From Lepidodermella squamata (Eukaryota > Gastrotricha), in the NCBI GenBank assembly GCA_047495785.1, contig JBLDXI010000054.1:2728001-2792000 (forward strand): a stretch of 64,000 nt of DNA, read 5' to 3'. Below, piece by piece: positions 42,860 through 55,960 of this stretch. Every line of letters begins with the position of its first letter. The first letter of the stretch is position 1. Position numbers and translations under genes: made by a program. A model generated the notes under the pieces. It ran no database searches and was not told the DNA's origin. It was given only the letters and a program-made list of their open reading frames with translations.

Positions 42860-43583
42860 ATGGCTTCTTGCTGCTGTAAAACAACTCAGCGTCATCCTCA
42901 CGACTTCCCAACCTTCGAGAATGACTTCTCCTTCACGGGGACCAAGGGCATGCAAGCCAGAAGGTCATTCGACTACCCGGTTGACAAAGCTCAAAGGCAG
43001 CAGCCATGGTTTCGTCTGTCCGGCAATACAACATTAGCGAGCATGAGACACAACGCTCTGTATTTCGACCCAAAAGCTCCCCGAGACGACCTTGATTTGT
43101 TGCTGAAATCAGTCTTCAACAACCACGAAGCTCTATTCGCGAACAAAACCGATGTCTGCTTGCAGCCCGATACTGTCGGAATTAACACTGGGTACATAAT
43201 TTTGTAGAAGCGAATGGCCTTTTTCAATCCCTATCCTTCTTTATAGCCGTGTTTTCACGAAGCATGTTGCGGCTGTGCCGAAACCTCCTCTTCCTCTGAA
43301 TCACCCACTTCGGATAGTCGTTCAAGACAAGCGAGAAACTCTGCATAGCATCAAGAAAGCCATCGGTGAGTTACTTTTTCTGACCATTTGCGTAATCCCT
43401 GATGACTAAAAACTAATGAACCCAATAATTTCCCTGAAATTCAGTTGGCCATCACAGCGAAATCACCAACAAAGGGTTTTGCCGGAAGCCCGATGGCGGT
43501 AAATTTTCAATCTGAAAAGGGCAAGAGGTAGATCGTTAACCCAACTTCATTGTTGTTTCCCCCCAGGTTACTATCAAAAATGA
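42860..43583 (+). CDS. CFAP276: Cilia- and flagella-associated protein 276 (C1orf194 homologue)
   Basis: Four exons, 42860-43191, 43247-43365, 43445-43498 and 43567-43583, join in frame to 173 residues; human C1orf194 is 169 by recollection. Matching stretches are FPTFENDFSFTG, QQPWFRLSGNTTLASMR, ALYFDPKAPRDDLDLLL, NNHEALFANKTD, ETLHSIKKAIV and the ending TNKGFCRKPDGGYYQK. CFAP276 is a microtubule inner protein that lines the doublets of motile axonemes. All introns are 55-79 bp. The last exon is only 17 nt long, coding five residues and TGA. It follows MORN2 closely and faces the CCDC162-like gene. Confidence 0.9.
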
Positions 43584-44598
43584 ACAGGGCAAAGTAGACA
43601 TTATATCTGTGGCTTTAGCTGCAAAAACGCTTATAAATGCATCGATTTTTTATAGCTTGTTTTTAAAATTGCACTATTTAGCTTTTTGCAAATACTTTAT
43701 CGCACAATATTTTCCAGCTGCTTTAAAAAAAAATATGTGAACTGACCCTGCTTAGTTCTGATATAATTTGCGCAAATAACGCTAATTTTGCTTTTTTTGT
43801 TTGATTTGTTCTCTCCTGTGCTGCTTTCTGGCGATTCGTCGTGCTCCATCAACAACGCACCAGGCTCGGATCATTGTGAAAGTTCGCGATATGGATATTC
43901 CCGCAAGCCAAATGGAGCCAGATATTTCAACTGAGATTATATGAACGTTTTATACTAGTCGAAAGGAGAGAGTAATTCTGTTTATTATTATTATGATTTT
44001 GTTTTGTGGAAGAAAGAATCCTGAAAATAGCACTATTTGTGTTTCAGGCATATTCAATCCCTTTGATTTACACATCAGAATATGCCGGTGTCAAGAATCA
44101 AACTTCTAGCTACGTAGCGTAGAATGTCTCGGTAGTTCACACATGCTATATTTTTTACACTTTTTTATGTGGTTTTACAGAAAGAAATGACCATTTTACA
44201 TGTTTCCCAGTGTCTCATCGTTACCATTCGCTCCGGTTAAATTTTTTCAAAGAGGCGATTGATTATTAACACTGTTATAATCTCAATTTATTATTTTCGA
44301 TTTTTCCCGAAAAAAATATCACATCATATAAGAAGTGGTTTTGATCATAGCTAATGAATTATATGCGTGTCTCAACTATTTTCTGAGCGTTTTTACATGA
44401 TTTCACATAAAACTATAAAAATATACTACTGAATGGATGGAAATATTATTATTATAAAATATAATCTCCCGAATTACAATATCGTATTATTGTGAAATGA
44501 TGTTGGAAAATAAAAAAAATATCATCACAGCAAAAATGAAGCACATCATGCGAGCAGTTTTTAATCATTCAATTTTTGATTTTTAATCTCAGTGTCAA
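43584..44598. other. Convergent intergenic region
   Basis: 1.0 kb between the 3' ends of CFAP276 and the CCDC162-like gene. AT-rich, several AATAAA-like strings on both strands, no gene seen. Confidence 0.5.
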
Positions 44599-47500
44599 TC
44601 AGCCGTAAGAGTTGCTTGGACTTTCAACCTTTCCGATATTTGTTGACCGCGTCAACTGTCGAATTTGTTCAAAAGTTGGCGGATCGAGATCTGACAAAAT
44701 GTTGAATCTCACTACATCAGTTCGAGCAGATTTCTAAAAAAAATAAGGTGAAAAATTACTCGAAAATAATGAAATGTTTTGCATACCGCTCGAGTTTTGA
44801 TGGTTATAGTGGCCTCGTTGGGATTTGAATTAAGAGGCTTCATGGAATTCGATGAAACACTAGCTTGGCTAGCCGCTGTTTTCGGCCGCTTCTCGGTTGT
44901 TGATTTTGAAAATGACGCAGAAGCTGTGGTAGGTCTCATCGTTTGTTTCGCTTGATTGGGTGCCAAAAATTCAGCAGACTGCTCCAAATGTTCATCCGAA
45001 GCCTGTGAAATAATAAACGAAACAGAAAATTAATGGCGATTTTTGATTGATTTTTAAATCTATCACTCGATCTAAAAATTAAAAATTCTAGGTGATTAAG
45101 TTAATTAATAATATCTAATTTGAAGCCGCATATTATTTTTCTATGCTAGTAAAAAAAATCAAACTGTGGCTGGAATGTTTAAGTACATCGCTGTTCTGCT
45201 GCAACACGTGACGGTTATTTTTGTTAGATGATTATTTCATTATTAGGGACAACAAACCACTTGATAAATTGTTCCTTGGCCTATGAAAGGCTGGCGCAAG
45301 GAAGTCGACTTGGCAGATGTGAGCTGTCGCTGATATAATAATTTCAAAAATTTCAAAAATTCCGCGAAAAATTGAAAGAACATATTTTTCAAGCCCAACG
45401 ATGTAAAAGACCATTCAACTCACCGTTGGAGGTCTCGTAGCGGCAAACTGGGCCGCCATAGTGGATGAAAGCTGCCGAACCGTTGCCGTGCTAGCTCGCG
45501 TTGACGGCGCGCTATTCGTGCTAGAAGTTTGCATCATCGGAACAAGAGCATGCTGTTGAGTCGTTATAATAGTCTCCATATCACCAACAACCCGGGCTAG
45601 ATCGCCCAGCCGGCCGATGGCCTGCTGCTTGAGGTCGCGCTCTCTAGCGAGCTGGGACCGGGCTGAACGCAGGTCACGTGACACGTTGTAACGATCAAAT
45701 TCGGTCGTGCGTTCACGCGTATCGAATTCAACGGCTAATTGCCTGATCGCAACATTGCGCTCAGCTAGATCAGTGACCTAAAAAATTGATCGAAAATAAT
45801 TCACTTCAATTTTTGAGAGAATAGCTTCAAAAAAAATTGAACGAAAAATGTGTCAATAAGCTTTTTAAATTAATTGTGCGCGTTTTTTGCGGCTATAATA
45901 CGCACAGACAATTTCGACAATACGAGATCGAAAAATTAAAAATGGGTCACGTGCGCACCCTAAATTTCGGGTTCCAGTAATAAAATTAATCGGTTTATCC
46001 GAGTTTATAATTCTCCTTAAAATAAAATTCTCCTAGCATTGTGCCTAACCGATAGCTCTACTTTTTACGGGTATTGAGAGTTATTCTTTAGCCTACAGAT
46101 CCAATATCGATTCCAAATATCAATTTTACAAATCAGTGATTTTTCCGATATTAGCAATCTTCAAAGTCAACCTTGATAATTTTTCTACATACCTTGGGGT
46201 GCCAGGTAGATTAAATAAAAAATCGAACTATAATAGGGTGCATCATGATTGATCAAAAAATTAAAAATTAAATGTAGTGCTGGAACCTCAATTTTAGTGG
46301 TGCAAAAGACCCAATAAAATTAGGAGAAATACCGAGCTATCAACATCATCATCATCATCTGATATGCAAGTAGAGCATGATCCCTAATTCGGCGTAAAAA
46401 AATTAGGTATAATCATTTTCCATCGCTAAAACTCAGTTTCGAGAAATTTCATCTAATTCAGAAGAGAATTTCCAAAATTTCCGTAAAATTAGACTCACCA
46501 CTCGTTCGAAAGTGCTAGTTCTAGCTTGATGCGATTTCTCTTGAGCCGACATTTGCTCCTTCAAAATTTGCTCCCGTTCCTGCCGCGTTCTAGCCTCTTT
46601 GTCCAATTGATTTCGAACACGCGTTGTTTCACGCTCAGCTATCGCAACAGCCTTACGAAGCGTGACCTGTTGCTGCCGCAACAACAAAACTTCTTCATCT
46701 GACAACAACCGATAGTCGCAATTATCGTTTCGAATGCGATCGATTTCATTTTGCAGGAAATCGATTTGACGATTGAATTTAGCTGTTAAAGTCGTCAGGC
46801 GCCATTTGTCGATCGAACGCATTCGCGAAACTAAAGCTTCAAGCTGTCGCTTCTGCTCGCGAAGGTCAGTAACTTCAGACTCGAGCTCAGCACGAGCGTC
46901 CACTAGAAAAAAATCCAGAATTAAATTCTTGTAACTCAAAATTCAAAACACGAATTCAAAGCAACCAAAATAAATAATTCTACAAATAAATTTCTACTAC
47001 GATAAAAAATCCAGCTTGAAAAAAATATTGCATTAAAAATTTCAAAAATTACAGTCATCTGAAAAAGTAAAATAGGGTACGATATTAAAACTAGGTTTAA
47101 TTTATTTATTAAAGGGCTACGGGAAATTTTCCCTACTTTCAGGATTAATTGGGCGTATAATCTCGACTTTCGAGGAAAATTCAATTTAATCGGCAAAAAT
47201 ATTTCAAATAAATCTTACTTGGATCTTTGCCAATTGGTCGCTCAAGGCCTTTACCAGCCGATTCTCGCAACTTGGCCATAACTTGCTCCTTCGTTTCTTT
47301 GATCAACTCATCCGTCTCGCCGGCGATTCGGTGCCGATACGCATCGAAGCGTGACCTTAGCTGCAGCGACGCCGCAGCCAGCGCGTCGACAAGCCCTGAG
47401 AAATCGGCCTTAACAGCCTGCCGCGTTAGTTCATCGCGCTTTTTCTGCTTCGTCTCAGCGTCATTCATGCGCAACCGAAGCGACGTAACCTCAAGCAACA

Positions 47501-50500
47501 AATCACGGCAATGCGCCGCCATTTTTTCCAACGCCGCTGTATTCACGTTATCGCGACTCGTTGCTAGGTCGGTTTGAAGCGCCTCAACTTGGCGCTCGCG
47601 ATCGTACAACTCGCGGTGGTATTGCCTCAACAAATTTTCGTAGTAATTCGAATAACTCTCAAAGCACAACTTTTCACGCGCCATACAGCCGGATGCTAAG
47701 GCGTTAAGGGCCGAGTTTAAATTCTCCGCCTTGATCGTCACTAAACCGTCTTTCCGCTCAACAATTCCAGCGTATAATTCAGCAGTAAATAATTCGACCA
47801 ATTGAGGCTGGGTTATAGTGAAATTTTCTTTAATCCCTGAATTTTTCCACAAATCAGTCGGCAGAGCGTCCTCTTCCTCGCGGGCTTTTTCGTTCAAAAC
47901 CATGTTGAAATCGCGCTGTAATTTCCGGCAAATTTTGTCCAGAGAGTTGCATAGCGTCATTTGAACTAATTGAGCGAGTTGAACGGCCTTGCAGTCTAAA
48001 TCTGACAACGCCGGCGGGATGGGTAGGGCCAGGATTTCGCGTGAACTTTTCGCGAAATTCAACATTAGACTCAACTCGCTAGTTCCGAATAAATTGTACA
48101 CGGTCACTAGCATTGGGGTGTAGCGTTCTGCGCAGTAGATATTCAACGCTTCTTCGTACTTTTCCGCCGACCAGCCGGATCGGTAATCAATCGCTAGCAC
48201 TCGGCTTTTCATGAAATGGTCTTTAAACACCTCGAGTTGCTTCCACAAGCGCAGGTAGACGCAGACGAGGTTGTAGGCTAGCATTGGCTGGTTCAACTTT
48301 GTCGGCGGTTGGTCGAGTGAGTTTTCGGCTGATCGAACGTTCGGGATGACGTGGATGGTAGTTCCGATGGTTGCGCATGGCCGCGGGCCGGCTGATGATG
48401 GCGGGCGGCTGCTTGGATGTGCAGGTGTTTGTTGGGTTGGTCGGAATTCGAAGGCATCGATTTCGGCGTCTCGACTCAACAACACCTGGGCATAGCCATT
48501 TCGAGCATGTTTCATGATCTCCTCCGTCAACAGCGTCAGGTTCATCAATTCACCGTTCAATACCTGATCGTAATGAGAAAAAACGAAAGTAAGTAGGCAA
48601 ATGCAAATAATTAACCACTTTTGATCAAAACTTCGATCAAACGAAAATTCAGCCCTTGAATGTCCCAAAATACAGCATGTACCATAGTAACGCAGCCAAA
48701 GAAATTACACGGGTTAGGGATCAGACACTCCAAAATGGGAGACGAATTCATATTTAATGGCCAAGAAAATTTCAAAATTCCATGAAAATAGAAATCAAAT
48801 ATGGGATACAAAATCCGGAGATATTTGTTTCAATCGGGTAAAATACCGAAAATTACCATCGGGGTTTTTCTCCGGTAAATTTTTTATTTCTTCGGTAAAA
48901 TCACAGATAAAGGGTTGAGGGTTCTCCCAATAGGTTCCAAAATTCCAAAATTAGTTAAATTCAATTTTTTTTAAATTGGTTAAATCTCCCACAAAAATAA
49001 AAAATGGTTGCGCAACTTATGGGACATACTGCATGGGTGTTTAAATTTTCTAGCCCTGCATTAAACATCAATTTTTATTATCAGGCCCGACAGATAGATC
49101 GCTCAAATACGCGTATTTTACGCTATCGGATATCAGTTTACGAATTACACTTCGGCCTTCAAAGCCGATATCGATTTTAAAAATTAGTGATTTTTTCCAA
49201 TTTCTTGCTAAATTCGCTTAAAATAAGATGAATTTAGCGCTGGAACTTCGATTTTAGAGGTACAGATACTTAGATCCTTCCGAAACGGCTGAGAGATGAA
49301 ATTATGATTTCGAGTTGTCATACAATTCTAGGATAAGCTGCGAGGTTCAATCAATCTTGGTTAAAAACATTTATCCAAAATAATCAAAAATGGCATCGAA
49401 ATGACAAGTAGACTTCAAAAATTATTCAGCTTCGTTTTCCAATTTTTTTTTGAAAATTTCCCACAAAAGATTAATAAATTGACAAAATTCAATACATTTC
49501 AAAATTCGAATTTTTCGAGAATTAGGAGACCGAATTAACTTGATTTTTTTGAATATGTTGAAATGTAATAACTTTTAAAAAGTAACTCACCTGTCGATCA
49601 GTTTTCTCCAGTCGACAAAAGCAGCAATGTACCAAATCGATGATTCGATGAAACCGAGCCGTAGCCGTCGGAAACGGCCCGAATCTATTCAGCACAACCC
49701 GATATGGATACATCGACCGCGCTATTTCATCGCGGCATTCCAACGGCTCAGGTAGCGTCAAATCAGCCTGGTAAGCAGACGGGGTGTACCGCTGGGTCGT
49801 GCTTATTAAAGCTGGTAGGGAATGGTAAAGACCAGCGACTAGGCCTTGATACGCCTCGAATCGATGGGGTAGCAAAGCGTCACGCATGAGATGCCGAATC
49901 GTGACGTCGAACCATAGGTAGGCAGCTTTTCGCCTTAACTCCAGGAAATCGGCGACCTCACTAGGGTTAGCAGGGTCTTGAAGAGCCGATATTTGGGTTT
50001 GGATATCGAAAAGTTCCGCTCCAATGCCCTCGGCACCGCCCCATTCAGCCGAGGCTGTACTCGCAGCAGCAGCTGGCAGGATTTTCTGCTTATTTTCACT
50101 CGATGAAGCCGCTGAAACTCGAACGCCCAACTTTGCGAAGCCAGCTAGAAGCATCAAAATGTCATGAAGAGCCGCGACAATTCGTAACCAGACTGAGAAG
50201 ACGTTGACGGCATCGATATCGGGTAGACTTTGAAAACTTTGCAGAATTTCGCTTGGAAATGGGATGAACCACAGATTCATGAAAGACCGACCGTCGAGGC
50301 TCAGCACGGTGCGAGGGCGAGATTTGAACACGAGTGGCTCTTGTTTAAGGTACTCACGCATCAGTTCATCACGCTTTTTCACTTCCTGGATAAATTAAAA
50401 ATAGGGAAAATTAAAATTGTGATAAAATGGAAAAAATAGATTTTGGAGCAAAATATTTCCACCACTAAAATTGAGCTTCCAACACTAAATTTTTCCGATA

Positions 50501-53500
50501 TTTTGCGGCTTAGACTTTTTCCTTTCTTGATCGAAAATGATGCCCTCTATAGCCTTGATAAGCCTTGGAATATTTACATTAGCCACCGCAGGTATGAAGA
50601 GGAATTTTAAAATTTGGTCTCCTGAACTTCCGATATAGGAAAAACACTGATTTGTAAAATCAATACTTAAAATCGAACTTAGAAACGATAACATCACTCA
50701 GGTTCTAAGGAAGATGTGAAGCTCGAAAATCCATATTTTGGAAAATTTTTGTTGAATTTGGGGTCAATTTTCAATATTTTTCAATTTAAATTCAATTTAA
50801 AGAATTTGATCTGAAAAAAATTCCGAAATTTAAAAAAATTTGAATTCAAACATGTCAACACTTTAAAGGCAACTGAATTGAATTATATTTTTTAATTAAT
50901 TTACTAACCTTAAAATAGCCCATTTGGAAGAAGTTGTCGCGAATGGACGGAAAATCCTGCAGCACCGTCAAGATGTCCGTATAGTAAGCAATCAGCTGAG
51001 CCTTCAGCGCCACAATCGACGCTCTGTACGTAACCATCTGCGAAAATTCAACCACAGTATTCGCGACCAGCTTCTCAAATTCCGCCGGATTTTTAATCGC
51101 AAAGCCAAGCTGAATTTTGCCGTCGACAAACCAGTTATGCGCGAATGCTCGTTTCGCCAACTTTTCGAGTTGAATCGAAACAAAACACTCCGGCAGCGAT
51201 TCTGGCGGCTTGTAAACTACAGCACTAGGTTGCGGCATCGAACTCTCCTTCCGCATCAATGCGTCATGATCGGCCAGAGGTTTGATTTTATTCGGATCCT
51301 CAGGTATCTCCTTTATCCCTCGCGGTAGGGGTAAATGATCCTGGACGTAGTACATCAACTGAACCGCGGAACTGAGGAGATTCTTATGAGCGATTTGGCA
51401 TGTTAAGGTGACTTGAAGCCGGCGGAAGTCGCCGTCATTCAACAAAGCTTTAAAAGCAGCGGGTTGTCTCATGGAAAATTTTGGAATGTGGTTTTCATCC
51501 ACCTCTTGAACAGCTAATGGCATGGATGAGGCGATGAATTTATCGAGGCCAGACGCTTGAAAATCCTCCTCAGCCGCGCCTGGCTGCGGGACAGTGACGA
51601 TGGAAGTCAAATTTTCGCGTTTTATCGCATTTTCTAGGTGTAGACATCGAAGTGATAGATGGTAAGGGTCGAATCCTAACGATTTTCCGAGCTGTTTATA
51701 AGCCCGGGATAGGACCTCGCTTTCATACAACGCAATAGTCAAACGATGCCGGAACGAGATGATGTCAAGAACGCGGCAAAGTACCGAATAAATCCGAGTG
51801 GTTTGCTCATTGCGCGTTAGGCCTATCATTTCAGACTCGAGAGAGGCTAATTTACTCTTAGCCAACTGGTTCAAATACAACGGATCATCGGCTAGAGCTT
51901 CGAAAATTACATCGGTCTGAATTTTGTTCGAAAAAGTTGACCCGTGTGAATGCTGGTCACGCCATTCTCTGTTCAAACACTCGACAGCGAACAATTCGAC
52001 CCGAAGCGATTTCAGAACGTCCTTCCCAATTTTAGCCGCCCTAATCATTTCATCGCAGACGTAATTAATCACGCCTGGTAGATGCTGAGCAATCGATGAA
52101 ACACTCTGGTGAAATTCGAGCAGATCAACGGTTGTAATTGCAGTTTTCGGCAAATGGCTCGTTATCGGCTGTTTCAGGGTGATTGAAAACGGCAAACCAG
52201 CTCGGTCCGTTTGCGCAATATCAGCCGGTAATTTTGAAATAAAATCCCGGCAGTGAATTATGTGGCTTTTAAACAACTCGCGAACAAGTGAAATCGTCTT
52301 CCTTAAAATTTCACTCTCAAGCCGGTAGATTTGAATGAAGCCCGTCGGGTGACTGCCATCGTCCGAGCCAAATTTCGGCCGTTGGTGCTGGATGTTGACG
52401 AGGATTTGAATCAAACGATGCCGAACGTCACGGTTGAACGAGTTCAAATAGGCCTCGTAGTACAAATCAAACAATTCACGCTTCAATTCTTGATATTCAA
52501 CCTCCAGCGTCCAAAAATCGTACATAAGGCCCAGCCGATCGATGGGTGCGTTTGAAAATTTAAGCAAATCGTCGCTTGAGTTGAACGATGTGGGTGGGTT
52601 GAAAGATTTTGTAAGAACGCGACTCGCGAGGTTTAGCAGGTCTTCCTCGAGTTTTTTCATATCTTCCAAAGCTACGTCGTACATTATGTAGTAGCCCTTC
52701 TCGTCCTTAACGTGAATTCTGCCCTCTTTTGTCACGTAGAAATTCGAGTGGTTTGCGATATCGTCGAGTTCCATGAATTCTGTCTCGGATAACGCGAAAT
52801 CTTTCGGCGTGTTGTAGATGTAATGCGGCTGCCCTAGGCCGATGCTTGAGCCCTCTAATCCCATGGCTAACGCAGCTTGTTTCGGCGTGAAATTTGTTGG
52901 CTTCAAAAGCGGAGGTGGTTGAACGACTTCATCGCTAGATACGACGACTGGGGGTTGTTCTTCGGATATCAAGCCGCAAGAATCTATCGCAATCGTACGT
53001 TCGATTGATCGGTAGTAATTTAAAATCGATAAAATTGTGCGCTGATGGTCTCGAATTCGAAGATGCCGGAGTAACACGAGGCATAAACCGCCGGGATCGG
53101 ACCCATCGCCATCAGCTCCTTTATCCAATTCTAAAATTCAGGTTTTAATCATTAGGCGAATAATTTTCGAGAAAAGACTTACTTAGCAAAGAACCGGCGT
53201 CAAAATTTCCGGATTTTTCTTTACCAGACTGCCTCGAATTGAAATTTTCCAGCCGATTTTCATCGAGATCCCAAATTTCGACCGATTTTTCCCCATTGCC
53301 GGATGACTGATTGCTGATGAAAATGCGCCGCCATAGCGACAGCGTATTAGCATCAGTTTTATTCGAAGTGACACGAGCGGCTCGAGGCGCGTATTCCGAA
53401 TCGCTGTTTTGCCGCAGATAGGTTCGATATGTCTCTGTTATGATTTCGGCGTTGTTCAATTTTAGGAAACCGTTTTGCAGATTGAGCAGCTCATCGACGC

Positions 53501-55171
53501 AACACTCGGATTTCAGGTAGGTCATCAGTGTCTCATAACCGGAATTCAGGTTCGGCCGGAAGTGATTGAAGTTCAACCAATTTGCCTTTATTAGAAACGC
53601 TTTATTATGCGAGTCCACATCCCAATTTTCTTCAACCTTGAATTATTTTAAATCAATCAATAATCTAATTATTTTTAGCCTTTCGTACCGAGTCGAAAAC
53701 TTTGAAAGTTTTAGCCTCTTCTTGCTGTTGCAGAATGTTTGTAAATTGCGAATTTACAACAACAAAAAGTTCTGAATAATCAGCAGTTGAAGCCAGTTGA
53801 TCGATATCCTACATAACAGGTGAGAAGTGAGAGGACAATAGATATAGTCGCATTAATAATGCATGAAATTATTATCGAAATTTACGCACTTTTTCTAAAG
53901 GAATGGCGTAGGTTTCCGCCAGGTATTTGAGCAAATGCTTCGACTCATTGACGCTTTCGCCAACTTTAGGCAGCGATGTCTGCACTATTCGCGACAGAGG
54001 GCCCCATGAGGACGCTACGGCGCTAGCAGGTGCGGCTGAGGTGGGCCTGAAACTGCCTGAAACTGTGCTAGGCCGGGCGGAAATCGACGCAGGTGTCGGA
54101 ATTTCTGTAATGAAAGCCGATTTGACAGAAGAATTGCGGCGAAGTTTTGGCAGTTCGGTGTTAAAAGCGACGCCCTCGACGACGTTCTCTTTCGTGGACA
54201 CCCTACTTAGATCGCTGACGTACAGCTGTGGTACCCATTGACACACAGTGAAGAACTTTTGAGCAAGACGTAACTGCGTCAAATTTGTTGTCAGCCAGCG
54301 CATGTAAATGAGAACGTCTTCTATTTGAACCATGTTCAAGGCGGTGAAAATGGCTTGAGGAGGCGGGTGCCCAGCAGTTGGCGAGGTGATAAATTGTTCT
54401 CGAAGCCCAGATAACCTCTCACAACGTTGGACGTTATTTTTCCACAAGTGCATCAACTCGCTGTAACATATACTAATAGCATGGCTCAAAATATCAGGAT
54501 TCGCAACTTACACTAAGCGAGATTGAAAACGAGGGTAAGCACTTTCTATAGCTTTGGTATGTCTTGAAAATTGCTTCCACCGAAGAAGATATGATCGCTT
54601 GCACGAAACTTGCTCGTGAACTCGATACAAGTAGAACTGTTGATGCATAAAAAAATGAGGTTAAGAAACCTGCGAATAACTCGATCGTGAATTACTTGTA
54701 ATAATGCTAAAGGAAGATTTTCCATCGTGTGTTCTGGCTGAGTACTAGATTTTAGCTCGTCTTGAAATGTTTCAGCAATATTGATGGTATCGTTCATCTC
54801 AGAAACCTACAATGCGGGAATAATTTGGTTGCGTGTAATTTCAATCATTAGGCGAATTCACCTTCAAGGATTGCATTATTGTGTTTTTCAGCTCACTTCG
54901 AAAAAAGTCCACAGTCTTCGGGACAGACAGTGAGCTAACAAGAAAATATAAGCATATAATTAGTCAAAATCTATCGTATTTCAAATAATAGTTACCTGAC
55001 AGCTTTAAATGGCTTTCCGTTCGCATTTGCGATATCAAGCTCCTCCCTTAGCTCAGTCAGCAGTTTGTCAACTTCACGATCGTGAAGCTTGACAGACGAC
55101 TCGTCAAACAGACTGTTGATATCAGTGCTATCCATTCTCAAGAATCCATCTAAGAATAAATATTTTGACAT
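44599..55171 (-). CDS. CCDC162-like: CCDC162-like coiled-coil protein (14 exons, 2,366 aa)
   Basis: Exons in transcript order: 55171-54996, 54934-54862, 54806-54696, 54636-54512, 54460-53890, 53808-53689, 53636-53183, 53130-50909, 50385-49591, 48563-47219, 46902-46499, 45777-45424, 45002-44787, 44733-44599. They join in frame to 7,101 nt. Notable stretches are YRVHEQVSCKRSYLLRWKQF, DPGGLCLVLLRHLRIRDHQR and ILNYYRSIERTI (about 545-600). Heptad-rich coiled coils run from about residue 1830 to 2230, then a Ser/Thr-rich tail. The identification with vertebrate CCDC162 rests on remembered similarity of the DPGG/NYYRS block. Function is not established, but its distribution and its ciliary neighbours suggest a motile-cilium or sperm role. 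An in-frame extension before 55171 has only a TTG, so the ATG was chosen. Confidence 0.75.
45953..46296. mobile_element. Intronic inverted-end repeat, copy C (most complete)
   Basis: It starts GCGCACCCTAAATTTCGGGTTCCAG and ends with the inverse CTGGAACC...ATTTTAGTGGTGCA, so the inverted ends are about 25-30 bp with mismatches. The core is at 46101-46146. It lies in the CCDC162-like intron 45778-46498. Confidence 0.6.
49080..49265. mobile_element. Intronic inverted-end repeat, copy D (partial)
   Basis: It has TACGCGTATTTTACGCTAT and AAAGCCGATATCGATTTTAA as in copy A, and the right end AGCGCTGGAACTTCGATTTTAG. The left end was not found. It lies in the CCDC162-like intron 48564-49590. Confidence 0.5.
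50465..50705. mobile_element. Intronic inverted-end repeat, copy E (reversed, diverged)
   Basis: The reverse complement of 50630-50680 reads AATCGATTTTAAG-like core sequence followed by TTTTACAAATCAGTGTTTTTCC, as in the other copies. It lies in the CCDC162-like intron 50386-50908. Confidence 0.45.
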
Positions 55172-55570
55172 TAAAGATTCACGGCCCCAATCATATCGCC
55201 CCAAAGAATAGAAGTGCTGTTAATAAGCGATAGTAATTCAAACTGAGATTTGCTCATGTTATATAACAAACATCAATATTACCAATCTAAATATCTCGTT
55301 GCGTCACATAACATAACTGACATAGTTATTGCAAATCAGATCGAGAAAGCGTGAAAATGCGAAGGAACACGTCAAAATTCTGGCATCTACTTGTCCTTTT
55401 TCAATAATTACAAATTACAGTCAACATAGTTTCGGGTAAAAATAGTACTCTCCTAACTGGCGACTTGAGTAAGAAGAAATTTCTGGAAAGATAAACAGCT
55501 ATAAACGACATATTACTAACTCATTTACAAGGCAAATACATTCAAGTTGTCATTGCAGGGAAGAGGTTGA
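55172..55570. other. Upstream region of the CCDC162-like gene
   Basis: 400 bp with no recognised motif. It should contain the promoter and 5' leader. Confidence 0.4.
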
Positions 55571-55578
55571 GGAGGACA

Positions 55579-55952
55579 CAGTGGCGTAGATAATCTCAAT
55601 TTTTTAGCGTGCCAGGGGTTGCACGGTGGCGCCAAAAGCATCATTTGGGGTAGTGTCAATTTTATTTTGGCGCCACATGCCATTTTGGGTAGTGTCAATT
55701 TCGAAGATTGAGCTATTAATTTTGTAGTTTCTTCTAATGTGCTAAATGATCAGTCCTGGTGAGAATCTGCAACATTAAAAGGCTTCTAAAGGAATCAGTT
55801 TATCAAGAAACATAAAGAAAAATTGGCGCCACCTGGAAAAAGTGTAAGGGTCCCCCCTGTGGGTCGCTTCGGCGCGGCGCCAATGCCCATTTAGAAGGGG
55901 TAAGACTGGGGTTGATCGATCAACCCTTCGCCACCCCTTATCTACGCCACTG
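55579..55952. mobile_element. hAT-type MITE (374 bp)
   Basis: Inverted ends CAGTGGCGTAGATAA and TTATCTACGCCACTG are perfect over 15 bp. The 8-bp GGAGGACA is duplicated on both sides (55571-55578 and 55953-55960). TGGCGCCA-type motifs recur inside. It is non-coding. Confidence 0.85.
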
Positions 55953-55960
55953 GGAGGACA

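Noticed and set aside
54627-54797. Continuous reading of exon 3 through 54546 in the CCDC162-like gene
   Set aside because: A 59-bp intron (54695-54637) shifts into the frame giving YRVHEQVSCKRSYLLRWKQF, which continues in frame with later exons. The unspliced reading does not.
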